A stretch of DNA of 64,000 bases, taken from the NCBI GenBank assembly GCA_963848085.1, contig CAWKCE010000003.1:682001-746000 (forward strand), read 5' to 3'. This stretch comes from CAWKCE01 sp032127035 (GTDB taxonomy: Bacteria > Actinomycetota > Actinomycetes > JAHEKZ01). Positions 56,174 through 64,000 of the stretch are shown here, in pieces. Below the pieces are notes generated by a model. The model had not been told where the DNA came from. It did no database searches and saw only the letters and a list, made by a program, of their open reading frames with translations. Position 1 is the stretch's first letter, and each line of letters begins with the position of its first letter. The translations under genes and the position numbers were made by a program.

Positions 56174-56953
56174 GTGACCGACCCCGTCGTGATGGTGTCA
56201 CCACTCCCGTGGCCGGACGCCCCTGTCCTCCTGGGCAGAATGCTGGGGGTTTCGCTGGGCCGTGACATCGCCGAGCAGTCCCTGACCCACCGCTCGTACG
56301 CGTACGAGAACGGCGGGCTGCCGACGAACGAGCGCCTGGAGTTCCTGGGGGACTCCGTGCTCGGCCTCGTGGTCACCGAGACGCTCTACCGCACCCACCC
56401 GGACCTGCCGGAAGGCCAGCTGGCGAAGCTGCGGGCCGCGGTGGTCAACATGAAGGCACTCGCCGACGTCGGACGCCGCCTCGAGCTCGGCCGGTACGTC
56501 CGGCTGGGCAAGGGAGAGGAGGCCACGGGCGGGCGTGACAAGTCGTCGATCCTGGCCGACTGCGTGGAGTCGGTCATTGGCGCGGTGTACGTCGACGTCG
56601 GACTGGACGCCGCCGCCGAGCTGGTGCACCGGCTGTTCGACCCGGTGATCGAGGAGGCGAGGGGGCTCGGCGCTGGCCTCGACTGGAAGACCAGCCTGCA
56701 GGAGCTGACCGCGCTGCACGAGCTCGGCGTGCCCGAGTACCGGCTGGCGGACACTGGCCCCGACCACGCCAAGTCGTTCACCGCCACGGTCTACGTCGGC
56801 GGCGCCGCGTACGGCGTCGGTCATGGGCGGTCGAAGAAGGACGCCGAGCAGGAGGCGGCCGCGACGACCTGGCGGGCACTGCAGGACGAGCGGCCCGGAG
56901 TCGCCGACGAGCCGGCGGAGGACATCGAGCCGGCGGGTCCGTCCGGTAGCTGA
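56174..56953 (+). CDS. rnc: Ribonuclease III
   Basis: A 259-residue double-strand-specific RNase that processes rRNA precursors. The signature 'NERLEFLGDSVLGLVV' holds the catalytic glutamate and aspartate, with the second metal residues in 'SSILADCVESVIGAVYVD'. The dsRNA-binding domain follows at about 165-235 ('DWKTSLQELTALHELGVP', 'GHGRSKKDAEQEAAATTWR'). The C-terminal tail is acidic. GTG 56174 lies 17 bp after rpmF; ATG 56192 is an alternative start. The stop overlaps mutM by 1 bp. Confidence 0.95.
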   Translation: MTDPVVMVSPLPWPDAPVLLGRMLGVSLGRDIAEQSLTHRSYAYENGGLPTNERLEFLGDSVLGLVVTETLYRTHPDLPEGQLAKLRAAVVNMKALADVGRRLELGRYVRLGKGEEATGGRDKSSILADCVESVIGAVYVDVGLDAAAELVHRLFDPVIEEARGLGAGLDWKTSLQELTALHELGVPEYRLADTGPDHAKSFTATVYVGGAAYGVGHGRSKKDAEQEAAATTWRALQDERPGVADEPAEDIEPAGPSGS

Positions 56954-57837
56954 TGCCCGAGCTGCCCGAGGTCGAGTCGGTGCGCCGGGGACTGACCGAC
57001 CACCTGTCCGGACGCACGGTGACCGCCGTGGAGATCTGCCACCCCCGAGCCGTGCGACGGCACCCGGCGGGCGCGGCTGACCTGTCGGCCCGGCTGGTGG
57101 GACGCCGTCTCGGAGAGCCCGCGCGTCGCGGAAAGTACCTGTGGGTGCCGTTGGCGGACGACGACGAGGCGCTCGTGGCTCACCTCGGGATGAGTGGCCA
57201 GTTCCGCATTGTCGACCCGGGTCGGCCGCGCCACCCGCACGTCCGGGCCGTGCTCGCGCTGTCCGACGGCCAGGTGGTGTGGTTCGTGGACCAGCGCACG
57301 TTCGGCGGGCTGGCGGTGGAGCCGCTGCGGGACGGCGTGCCGTCCTCGGTGGCGCACATCGCGCTCGACCCGTTCGACGATCGGTTCGACCTGGCGGTGA
57401 CGGCGGACCGGCTGCGCCGCCGGCGAACCGAGGTGAAACGCGCGATCCTCGACCAGACGCTGGTGTCCGGGGTCGGCAACATCTACGCCGACGAGGCCCT
57501 GTGGAGATCCCGGCTGCACCCCCGCCGGCCCACCGGCGGCCTGACGCGAGCGCAGGCCCACACGGTGCTCGGGCACGCCCGAGACGTGATGAGTGAGGCG
57601 CTCGCGGTGGGGGGAACATCGTTCGACGCCCTCTACGTCAACGTGAACGGCGACAGTGGCTACTTCTCCCGGTCCCTGAACGCCTACGGGCGGGAAGGCG
57701 AGCCGTGCGACCGGTGCGGGACGCCCATCCGGCGGGAAGCCTTCGCCAACCGCTCGTCGACGTTCTGCCCCAGATGTCAGCCGGCGCCACGACGGTCCCG
57801 CCGACTCCCGGTCGCCCAGACTGCGCCGATCGAGTGA
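56953..57837 (+). CDS. mutM: Formamidopyrimidine-DNA glycosylase
   Basis: A 294-residue bifunctional DNA glycosylase/AP lyase that removes oxidised purines. The catalytic 'PELPEVESVRRGL' is intact after the initiator methionine. The H2TH helix segment 'SGVGNIYADEALWRS' and the C-terminal zinc finger ('EPCDRCGTPI' and 'TFCPRCQPA') are present. ATG 56953 overlaps rnc by 1 bp. The rnc-mutM-smc-ftsY order is the classical actinobacterial one. Confidence 0.97.
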   Translation: MPELPEVESVRRGLTDHLSGRTVTAVEICHPRAVRRHPAGAADLSARLVGRRLGEPARRGKYLWVPLADDDEALVAHLGMSGQFRIVDPGRPRHPHVRAVLALSDGQVVWFVDQRTFGGLAVEPLRDGVPSSVAHIALDPFDDRFDLAVTADRLRRRRTEVKRAILDQTLVSGVGNIYADEALWRSRLHPRRPTGGLTRAQAHTVLGHARDVMSEALAVGGTSFDALYVNVNGDSGYFSRSLNAYGREGEPCDRCGTPIRREAFANRSSTFCPRCQPAPRRSRRLPVAQTAPIE

Positions 57838-57987
57838 TCGCAGGCGCGGTCGCGGGGCCTGAGCGTCACCGGACCTTGACCATTTCGTGTCCTCGATGCG
57901 ACCCTGAGGACGTCGTACGCATGCGCCCAAGCGGTCGCTGAACGGCCGCGAGCATCCCCTCGGGCGCGAGAGAAGGTCGGACAAGCG

Positions 57988-58191
57988 ATGGCAAAGGCCC
58001 TGCTCGGACACGTGGGTGGACCCGATCCCCGACTACTTGCCGAGGTCGCAATGCTCCGCCGCCGAGTCCGGGACCTCGAGAACGAGCTGCTTCGGCTCCG
58101 TGCCGAGCACGACGCGTTGGCGGCCAGCGTCGCTCCAGGTGACACCCTCATTTCACTGGACGTACCGAACGACGCGTCCGTACTGGCCTGA
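57988..58191 (+). CDS. Small actinobacterial coiled-coil protein between mutM and smc
   Basis: A 67-residue protein starting 'MAKALLGHVGGPDPRLLAEV', followed by a leucine-heptad helix ('AMLRRRVRDLENELLRLRAE', about residues 21-45) and an acidic end ('GDTLISLDVPNDASVLA'). The N-terminal motif is typical of a short protein found widely in actinomycetes, often near smc; its function is unknown. ATG 57988 has GAGAAGG upstream. The preceding 150 bp have a TTGACC (57876-57881) but no convincing -10. Confidence 0.75.
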   Translation: MAKALLGHVGGPDPRLLAEVAMLRRRVRDLENELLRLRAEHDALAASVAPGDTLISLDVPNDASVLA

Positions 58192-58277
58192 CCGCACGCG
58201 CCGCGGCCCTTCCGTCTGGTCCCGGGCCGACCGTGACGACGGCGCGTCCCGTCGCGAACCGGACCACCGACACCCGG

Positions 58278-58283
58278 TAGGCT
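58278..58283 (+). promoter_or_regulatory. -10 element TAGGCT upstream of smc
   Basis: TAGGCT fits TAnnnT, 82 bp before the smc GTG, in the 174-bp gap after the small coiled-coil gene. The gap shows no strong hairpin. No -35 is recognised. Confidence 0.35.
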
Positions 58284-58365
58284 CGACTCCGGCTTCCCAC
58301 GCTTTCCTTCGACCGTTAGCCGATGCTGTCGCGGGGCACCGCGGAGGTCGGCGAGGAGCTTGCCG

Positions 58366-61300
58366 GTGTACCTCAAGAGCCTGACGCTGCGCGGCTTCAA
58401 GTCGTTCGCGTCGAGCACGACGTTGACGTTCGAGCCGGGCATCACCTGCGTGGTGGGTCCCAACGGCTCCGGCAAGTCCAACGTCGTGGACGCCCTGTCG
58501 TGGGTGATGGGCGAGCAGGGGGTGAAGTCGCTGCGCGGTGGCAAGATGGAAGACGTCATCTTCGCCGGGACGTCCGGCCGGCCACCGCTCGGCCGTGCGG
58601 AGGTCGTGCTCACCGTCGACAACACCGACGGTGCTCTGCCCATCGACTACACCGAGGTGACCCTGTCGCGGACGATGTTCCGCAACGGCGGTTCGGAGTA
58701 CGCCATCAACGGCGAGACCTGCCGGCTCCTGGACATCCAGGAGCTGCTGTCCGACTCCGGTATTGGTCGCGAGATGCACGTCGTGGTGGGGCAGGGCCAG
58801 CTGGACTCGATCCTCGCCGCCGGTCCCGAGGAGCGGCGCGGCTTCATCGAGGAGGCGGCCGGGGTCCTGAAGCACCGGAAGCGCAAGGAGAAGGCGCTGC
58901 GGAAGCTGGACTCGATGGAGGTCAACCTGATCCGCCTCGGGGACCTGACAGGGGAGCTGCGACGCCAGCTGAAACCACTTGGCAGGCAGGCCGAGGTGGC
59001 CCGCCGGGCCGTGGTGATCCAGGCCGACCTGCGTGACGCCCGTCTCCGGCTGCTCGCCGACGACCTCGTCGCGCTGCGCGCCTCGCTGGACCAGGAGGTG
59101 GCCGACGAGTCAGCGCTGCTGGCACGGCGCACCGAGGTCGAGGCGGCGTTGGCCACCGCGCTGACCCGCGAGTCCGACCTCGAGGCGGCCATCGCCGACT
59201 CCCTTCCGCAGCTCACACGCGCGCAGGAGACGTGGTACCGACTGGCCGGGCTGCAGGAGCGGATGCGGGGCCTGTCCACGCTTGCCGGCGAGCGGATCCG
59301 GCGCGGCGTGGAGGAGCCGGAGATCGAACGACCCGGTCGGGACCCCGACGAGATGGCGGCCGAGGCGGAGCAGATCCGCGTCCAGGAGGGCGAGCTGGCC
59401 GAGCAGGTGAGAGCCGACCAGGACCGGTTGGCTGCCGCCGAACAGGCGCGCGTCGACGCCGAGGCCGCTCTGGTCGCGGAGGAACGGCGCATCGCGACGC
59501 TGCTGCGAGCGATCGCGGACCGACGCGAAGGCCTGGCGCGGCTGACTGGTCAGGTGAACGCCGGCCGCGGCCGGGTGGAGTCGGCCGAGGCGGAGATCGC
59601 ACGGTTGGCGGCGGGAATGGCCGATGCCGAAGCCCGCTCGGCCGTCGCCCAGCAGGACTTCGCCGCACTGGAGTCACAGATCGCGGGCATGGACGCCGGC
59701 GAGGTCGACCTGGACGCCGACTACGAGCAGGCGGGGGAGGCACTGGCCACGTCCGAGGAGCGGCTGGCGGCCCTGCGCGAGGAGGAGCGTGAGGTCGAGC
59801 GCGACCGTAGCGCCCTGACCGCTCGCCGGGAGGCGCTCGAGCTGGGGCTGTCCCGGCGGGACGGTTCCGGCGCCCTGCTCGCCGCAGCGGACCGCGTCTC
59901 GGGCCTGCTCGGCAGCGTTGCTGCCCTGCTCACGGTGGAGGCCGGCTACGAGGCGGCGGTCGCCTCGGCACTGGGGGCCGCCGCTGACGCGGTCGCGGTC
60001 GAGTCGCTCGGCAGCGCCGTGGACGCGATGCGGCTGCTGAAGGCCGATGACAGCGGCCGGGCCGGACTGCTCGTCGGCGGGCGGTCGGCCGGCCAGCGGT
60101 CGAGCTGGCCGGCCCTGCCCGCCGGAGCGCGGTACGCCGTCGACGTCGTGCGCGGCCCCGACGAGCTGGCTGGCGCGCTGGAGCAGCTGCTCGCTCGGGT
60201 CGTGGTGGTGGACGGCCTGGCTGAGGCCAGGCGGCTGGTGGAGGACCTGCCAGACGTGGTCGCCGCGACGCGGGACGGCGACCTTCTCGGCCGGGACTTC
60301 GCGCGCGGCGGCTCGGGTGACGCCCCGAGCCTGCTCGAGGTTCAGGCGGCGGTGGACGACGCCGCCGAACAGCTGGCCGCGGCAGCCCACCGGGCGGACC
60401 GGCTCCGGTTCGAGCTGGGGACCGCCACCGAGCAGCGGGCCGTCGCCCAGCAGCAGGTGGATGCGGCATTGGCGCGTCTGCACGAGTCGGACGCCCGCCT
60501 GGCGGCGGTCGCCGAGCAGCTCGGTCAGCTGGGTTCGGCGGCTCGGGCCGCCGCCGGCGAGGCGCAGCGCCTGGGAGTGTCGGTCGCGACCGCCACGGAG
60601 GTGCGCGAGACCGCCCAGGCCGATCTCGCGGTGCTGGTCGAGCGGCTCGCCGCCGCCCAGGAGGCGCCGGACACGGGTGAGCCGGAAACCGGGCTTCGGG
60701 ACCGGCTCGGGCGCGAAGCGGCGTCGGCTCGACACGTCGAGACCGAGATCCGGCTGGCGGTACGCACCGGCGAGGAGCGGGTGCAGGCGCTCGCCGGGCG
60801 GGCCGACCAGCTCGACCGGGCCGCCATCCAGGAGCGGGAGGCCCGCGAGCGGGCCCGACGTCGTCACGAGCAGGCGGTTCGCGAAGCGGCCGTCGCCCGC
60901 GCGGTGCGGGCCGGATGCGACGTCGTGGCCAGTCGCCTGGAGACCTCGCTCGGGCTGGCCGCGGGAGCCCGGGCCGCCATCGAGCACCGGCGCGCAGAGA
61001 CCGAGGTCGACCTGGTAGCGGTGCGTCGTCGGCTCCGCGACCTGGCGTCAGAGATGGAGCAGCTGACCGACTCCGTGCACCGCGACGAGGTAGCGCGGGC
61101 GGAGCAGCGACTGCGGATCGAGCAGGTTGAGGACCGCGCGATGGAGGAGTTCGGGGTCGATGCGCAGACCCTGCACGCGGAGTACGGTCCCGACCAGCTG
61201 GTGCCGGCGTCGCTCCCGGAGCCGGATGAGTCCCGCGACGTCGAGCCGGCTCCGGTGCCGTTCGTTCGGGCCGAGCAGGAGAAGCGGATGCGGACGGCGG

Positions 61301-61926
61301 ACAAGGCGCTCGCCCTTCTCGGCCGGGTGAACCCGCTGGCGCTGGAGGAGTTCTCCGCGATGGAGGAGCGCCACCAGTTCCTCACCGAACAGCTCGAGGA
61401 CCTGAAGAAGACCAAGCGCGACCTGATGGACATCGTGCGCGAGGTCGACGAACGAGTGGAGCAGGTGTTCACCGCCGCCTACGAGGACGTGGCGCGCGAG
61501 TTCGTCGACGTCTTCGCCCGACTGTTCCCGGGTGGCGAGGGCAGGCTGCTGCTCACCGAACCGTCGGACATGCTCGCAACCGGGGTGGACATCGAGGCCC
61601 GACCTCCGGGCAAGAAGGTCAAGCGGCTGTCGCTGCTGTCCGGCGGTGAGCGTTCGCTCACTGCGGTGGCCTTCCTGGTGGCGCTGTTCAAGGCCCGGCC
61701 GAGCCCGTTCTACGTGCTCGACGAGGTCGAGGCCGCCCTCGACGACACCAACCTCGGGCGGCTGCTGGGGATCTACGAGGAGCTGCGAGAGGCCAGTCAG
61801 CTCATCGTGATCACCCACCAGAAGCGCACGATGGAGGTGGCCGACGCGCTGTACGGCGTGTCGATGCGAGGCGACGGCGTGAGCGCGGTCATCAGCCAGC
61901 GGCTGCGCGAGGCGGAGTCGGCGTGA
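58366..61926 (+). CDS. smc: Chromosome segregation protein SMC
   Basis: A 1186-residue ATPase of the condensin complex. Walker A 'VVGPNGSGKSN' is at residues 31-38. The first coiled coil covers about 165-500, the hinge lies near 500-660 (from 'LLGSVAALLTVEAGYEAAVA' on), and the second coil runs to about 1010. The C-terminal head has the signature 'LSLLSGGERSLTAVAFLVAL' and Walker B 'FYVLDEVEAALDDTN'. GTG 58366 was chosen over TTG 58360 because GAGGAG (58353-58358) is 7 bp from it and only 1 bp from the TTG. The stop overlaps a small membrane protein gene by 4 bp. The partners scpA/scpB are not in the window. Confidence 0.97.
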   Translation: MYLKSLTLRGFKSFASSTTLTFEPGITCVVGPNGSGKSNVVDALSWVMGEQGVKSLRGGKMEDVIFAGTSGRPPLGRAEVVLTVDNTDGALPIDYTEVTLSRTMFRNGGSEYAINGETCRLLDIQELLSDSGIGREMHVVVGQGQLDSILAAGPEERRGFIEEAAGVLKHRKRKEKALRKLDSMEVNLIRLGDLTGELRRQLKPLGRQAEVARRAVVIQADLRDARLRLLADDLVALRASLDQEVADESALLARRTEVEAALATALTRESDLEAAIADSLPQLTRAQETWYRLAGLQERMRGLSTLAGERIRRGVEEPEIERPGRDPDEMAAEAEQIRVQEGELAEQVRADQDRLAAAEQARVDAEAALVAEERRIATLLRAIADRREGLARLTGQVNAGRGRVESAEAEIARLAAGMADAEARSAVAQQDFAALESQIAGMDAGEVDLDADYEQAGEALATSEERLAALREEEREVERDRSALTARREALELGLSRRDGSGALLAAADRVSGLLGSVAALLTVEAGYEAAVASALGAAADAVAVESLGSAVDAMRLLKADDSGRAGLLVGGRSAGQRSSWPALPAGARYAVDVVRGPDELAGALEQLLARVVVVDGLAEARRLVEDLPDVVAATRDGDLLGRDFARGGSGDAPSLLEVQAAVDDAAEQLAAAAHRADRLRFELGTATEQRAVAQQQVDAALARLHESDARLAAVAEQLGQLGSAARAAAGEAQRLGVSVATATEVRETAQADLAVLVERLAAAQEAPDTGEPETGLRDRLGREAASARHVETEIRLAVRTGEERVQALAGRADQLDRAAIQEREARERARRRHEQAVREAAVARAVRAGCDVVASRLETSLGLAAGARAAIEHRRAETEVDLVAVRRRLRDLASEMEQLTDSVHRDEVARAEQRLRIEQVEDRAMEEFGVDAQTLHAEYGPDQLVPASLPEPDESRDVEPAPVPFVRAEQEKRMRTADKALALLGRVNPLALEEFSAMEERHQFLTEQLEDLKKTKRDLMDIVREVDERVEQVFTAAYEDVAREFVDVFARLFPGGEGRLLLTEPSDMLATGVDIEARPPGKKVKRLSLLSGGERSLTAVAFLVALFKARPSPFYVLDEVEAALDDTNLGRLLGIYEELREASQLIVITHQKRTMEVADALYGVSMRGDGVSAVISQRLREAESA

Positions 61927-62279
61927 GCAATGCCCCGGTCAACCGCAGCCTGGTGATGGCCTTCACTTCGGTCGCGATGCTGGCCGGGTTCGTGGTGATC
62001 TCGCTCCTCGCCATCCCGGTCCGTGGGGACCGTGTCGAGGTCCCGCTCGCCTGGGGGCTCATCTTCTTGACCATCCCCTCGGTCTTCGCGGCCGTGGCCT
62101 TCAGCTTCGTGACGCAGGACGCCGGCGGTCGCCGGGTGCCCGCCGGCGTCGCCGTCTTCTTCGGCGGGATCGGCGCGAGCATCGTGTTTGTGGCCTTCGG
62201 GCCCCTCCTGCTCGTGCTGGCGCCGATCGGAACCGCCCTCGTCGCCGTCCTCGCCACCCGCCTGCTCGGGAGCCCGTGA
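61923..62279 (+). CDS. Small integral membrane protein of unknown function
   Basis: A 118-residue protein with four hydrophobic segments, around residues 10-32, 41-62, 70-88 and 90-114. The short loops contain 'PVRGDRVEVPLAW' and 'TQDAGGRRVPAG'. There is no recognisable domain. GTG 61923 overlaps the smc stop by 4 bp, so it is co-translated with smc, and ftsY follows 49 bp later. The coupling to two chromosome/membrane-targeting genes is suggestive but gives no function. Confidence 0.7.
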   Translation: MSNAPVNRSLVMAFTSVAMLAGFVVISLLAIPVRGDRVEVPLAWGLIFLTIPSVFAAVAFSFVTQDAGGRRVPAGVAVFFGGIGASIVFVAFGPLLLVLAPIGTALVAVLATRLLGSP

Positions 62280-62328
62280 CCAGGTCACGGCGGCCAGCTG
62301 CCGGCGGCGCCTCTGACAGACTTTCGCC

Positions 62329-63504
62329 GTGTCCAGCGACCTGATCCCCGTCCTCGCCGCCGTTCTCGGCGTCGTGCTCCTGCTCGGCGTCATCGGCCTG
62401 GTGGTTGGCCTGACCCGGCGCTCCGGGGGGCCGGCCGAGAGGCCTCGCCCAGGTGTCGACTACGCACCGGGGGTCGGCGACGACGCTTCCGTGCCGCGCG
62501 ACACCGCGAAACGCACCGTGTCCACGGTGGACCTGCCGGACGGGGAGGTCGCGGACGCTGGGGCGGCGCTGGTCGAGCGCCCGGAGCCGGTCGCCGGCAG
62601 GATGGCGCGGCTCCGGCTGCGGCTGGCCAGCTCACAGGGCCTGTTGGGCCAGGGCCTGTTGTCGCTGCTGTCCCGGGAGCAGCTCGACGAGGAGACCTGG
62701 GAGGAGATCGAGGACACCCTTATCGCCACAGACCTGGGGGTGGCTGCCGCGCAGGACGTGGTCGCGCGGTTGCGCAGCCAGGTCCGGGCCGAGGGAGCCC
62801 GCGACCCGGCGGTCGTCCGGGCGATGCTCCGAGCCGAGCTGCTCCGCCTGGTCGACCCCAGCATGGACCGGTCCCTGCGGCTCGACCGTTCGGCGGGTCG
62901 GCCAGCGGTGGTCCTGGTGGTGGGGGTGAACGGCACCGGCAAGACGACGACGGTGGGGAAGCTGGCGCGCGTGTTGGTCGCGGAGGATGCGGACGTTGTT
63001 CTGGGGGCGGCGGACACCTTCCGGGCAGCGGCTGCCGACCAGCTCCAGACCTGGGGCGACCGCGTCGGCGTGCCGGTCGTGCGCGGGCCCGAGGGCGGGG
63101 ACCCGGCCAGCGTCGCCTTCGAGGCGGTACGGACCGCCGCTGAAGGCGACTCGGATGTCGTGATCATCGACACGGCGGGTCGCCTGCACACCAAGACCGG
63201 GCTGATGGACGAGCTTGGCAAGGTGAAACGGGTGATCGAGAAGCAGTCGCCGGTCGACGAGGTGCTCCTCGTCCTCGATGCCACCACTGGGCAGAACGGG
63301 CTCACCCAGGCAGCGGTGTTCGCCGAGGTGGTGGACGTCACGGGTGTGGTTCTCACCAAGCTCGACGGCACTGCCAAGGGGGGCATCGTGGTCGGTGTCC
63401 AACGCGCGCTGGGCGTGCCGGTCAAGCTGGTCGGGCTGGGCGAGGGTCCGGACGACCTGGCGCCCTTCGACCCCGAGGTCTTCGTGGACGCCCTGCTCGG
63501 CTGA
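62329..63504 (+). CDS. ftsY: Signal recognition particle receptor FtsY
   Basis: A 391-residue GTPase that docks SRP-ribosome complexes at the membrane. An N-terminal transmembrane helix (about residues 5-28, 'VLAAVLGVVLLLGVIGLVVG') is followed by a short acidic linker, the N domain ('EEIEDTLIATDLGV') and the G domain with 'VNGTGKTTTVGKLA', 'AADTFRAAAADQL', 'IDTAGRLHTK', 'LTKLDGTAKGG' and 'GLGEGPDDLAPF'. The N-terminal membrane anchor is typical of actinobacterial FtsY. GTG 62329 is preceded by CAGACT 6 nt upstream, another possible leaderless start. Confidence 0.96.
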   Translation: MSSDLIPVLAAVLGVVLLLGVIGLVVGLTRRSGGPAERPRPGVDYAPGVGDDASVPRDTAKRTVSTVDLPDGEVADAGAALVERPEPVAGRMARLRLRLASSQGLLGQGLLSLLSREQLDEETWEEIEDTLIATDLGVAAAQDVVARLRSQVRAEGARDPAVVRAMLRAELLRLVDPSMDRSLRLDRSAGRPAVVLVVGVNGTGKTTTVGKLARVLVAEDADVVLGAADTFRAAAADQLQTWGDRVGVPVVRGPEGGDPASVAFEAVRTAAEGDSDVVIIDTAGRLHTKTGLMDELGKVKRVIEKQSPVDEVLLVLDATTGQNGLTQAAVFAEVVDVTGVVLTKLDGTAKGGIVVGVQRALGVPVKLVGLGEGPDDLAPFDPEVFVDALLG

Positions 63505-63506
63505 GG

Positions 63507-64000
63507 CTAGGCGTTGGTGTCCACGACCTGGGGGCGCATGGCGGTACCGAAGGGCTCGAGGTAGCGCCGGATCGCGATCGCCGCGGCGGCTCCTTCGCCA
63601 GCTGCCGAGGCCGCCTGTTTGGTGCTGCCGCTGCGGACGTCGCCGGCGGCAAAGATCCCTGACACCGTGGTCTGCATGCCGGTGTCGGCCTGGATGAACC
63701 CTTGGTCGTCCAGCTGGGCCAGCTCGGCCACCAGCGACGCGTTGGGCGACAGCCCGACGAACACGAACGCCGCTGGCACCGCCAGCGTGCTGCGTTCGCC
63801 GGTGCCGAGGTCCTCCAGGACGACGCCGGTCAGCTTGCCGCCTTCCCCCTGGAACTCCACGGTGGCGGTGTTCGTCCGAACCTCGATGGCTGCGTGGCCG
63901 TGGACCTTTTCGGCCGCCGCGCGGCTGGCGGTGAGGTGCTCCATGTTCGTCACCAACGTGATCTGCTGCCCCAGAGTGGTCAGGAACAGGCTCTCCTCGG
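63507..64000 (-). CDS. FAD-dependent thioredoxin-reductase-like protein, C-terminal part
   Basis: The gene enters from the right edge and ends at 63507; its start lies outside the window. The visible 164 residues begin in the NADPH-binding domain ('EESLFLTTLGQQITLV', where a GGGNSA-type loop would precede) and continue into the second FAD segment 'GIFAAGDVRSGSTKQ' with 'AASAAGEGAAAAIAIRRYL'. This matches thioredoxin reductases and related flavoproteins; the redox-active CxxC would lie further upstream and cannot be checked. It converges on ftsY with a 2-bp gap. Confidence 0.85.
   Translation of the reverse strand, partial: EESLFLTTLGQQITLVTNMEHLTASRAAAEKVHGHAAIEVRTNTATVEFQGEGGKLTGVVLEDLGTGERSTLAVPAAFVFVGLSPNASLVAELAQLDDQGFIQADTGMQTTVSGIFAAGDVRSGSTKQAASAAGEGAAAAIAIRRYLEPFGTAMRPQVVDTNA

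Overview
This window is chromosomal core sequence from a high-GC actinomycete. The clues are a very GC-rich third codon position, frequent GTG starts, many 4-bp GTGA/ATGA overlaps, a mycothiol-dependent formaldehyde dehydrogenase, an F420-pathway guanylyltransferase (cofC), a HupB-type HU with a Lys/Ala/Arg tail, and a gene order matching the mycobacterial/streptomycete backbone (iscS-mnmA-metE-like-ligA-gatCAB; ilvBNC-serA-leuB; gltX; leuCD-hupB-cofC-gpsA-ddl-thiL-rpmB-recG-rsmD-coaD; rpmF-rnc-mutM-smc-ftsY). The genus cannot be fixed from this sequence alone. No phage, insertion sequence, CRISPR array or defence island was seen. No stretch longer than 300 bases lacks a gene; the longest gaps are about 210-250 bases.

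Layout. 1-3.2 kb: the end of an FtsX-type permease, then a leftward marR-MFS-VOC drug-response operon with a perfect 16-bp palindrome in its upstream gap. 3.3-12.8 kb: electron transfer flavoprotein (etfBA), then the tightly overlapped iscS, mnmA, metE-like and ligA genes, then a membrane GGDEF/EAL protein. 12.9-16.2 kb: gatCAB amidotransferase. 16.2-20.1 kb: a secreted GH114-like protein, a three-gene set (2-hydroxyacid dehydrogenase, Asp-box propeller, MoaD-like ubiquitin-fold protein) and trmB. 20.1-32.4 kb: branched-chain amino acid and serine biosynthesis (ilvD, ilvB, ilvN, ilvC, serA, leuB, ilvE, cimA), interrupted by a frameshifted DUF222/HNH gene. 32.4-36.9 kb: an O-acyltransferase, a fumarylacetoacetase-family gene, gltX, and tRNA-Gln/tRNA-Glu. 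37-42 kb: mycothiol-linked formaldehyde detoxification, an IclR regulator and leuCD. 42-54.7 kb: hupB, an esterase, cofC, plsC-like, gpsA, ddl, thiL, rpmB, a DAK2 kinase, recG, rsmD and coaD. 54.7-64 kb: a SepIVA-like protein, DUF177, rpmF, rnc, mutM, smc, ftsY and the end of a thioredoxin-reductase-like gene.

How the genes work together. LeuC, LeuD and LeuB here can serve both leucine synthesis and the citramalate route to isoleucine started by CimA; no leuA or ilvA lies in the window. Two leader-peptide attenuators are visible. One precedes ilvB: a 13-codon leader with Ile-Leu-Val-Val, then a terminator. The other precedes cimA: an 8-codon leader with Leu-Leu-Ile, then a hairpin and a terminator. 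GltX, tRNA-Gln(CUG), tRNA-Glu(CUC) and GatCAB together fit the indirect Glu-tRNA-Gln transamidation route.

A recurring regulatory theme is a sigma-70-like -10 hexamer (TAnnnT) placed 6-8 nt before a start codon, which implies leaderless mRNAs for at least seven genes and probably for both attenuator leader peptides. The most unusual observations are the MoaD-like/Asp-box/dehydrogenase operon with no recognised partner enzyme, the cimA attenuator that also appears to control a membrane acyltransferase, a 38-residue helical insertion in LigA, a probable CTG start codon, and the doubly frameshifted DUF222/HNH gene.
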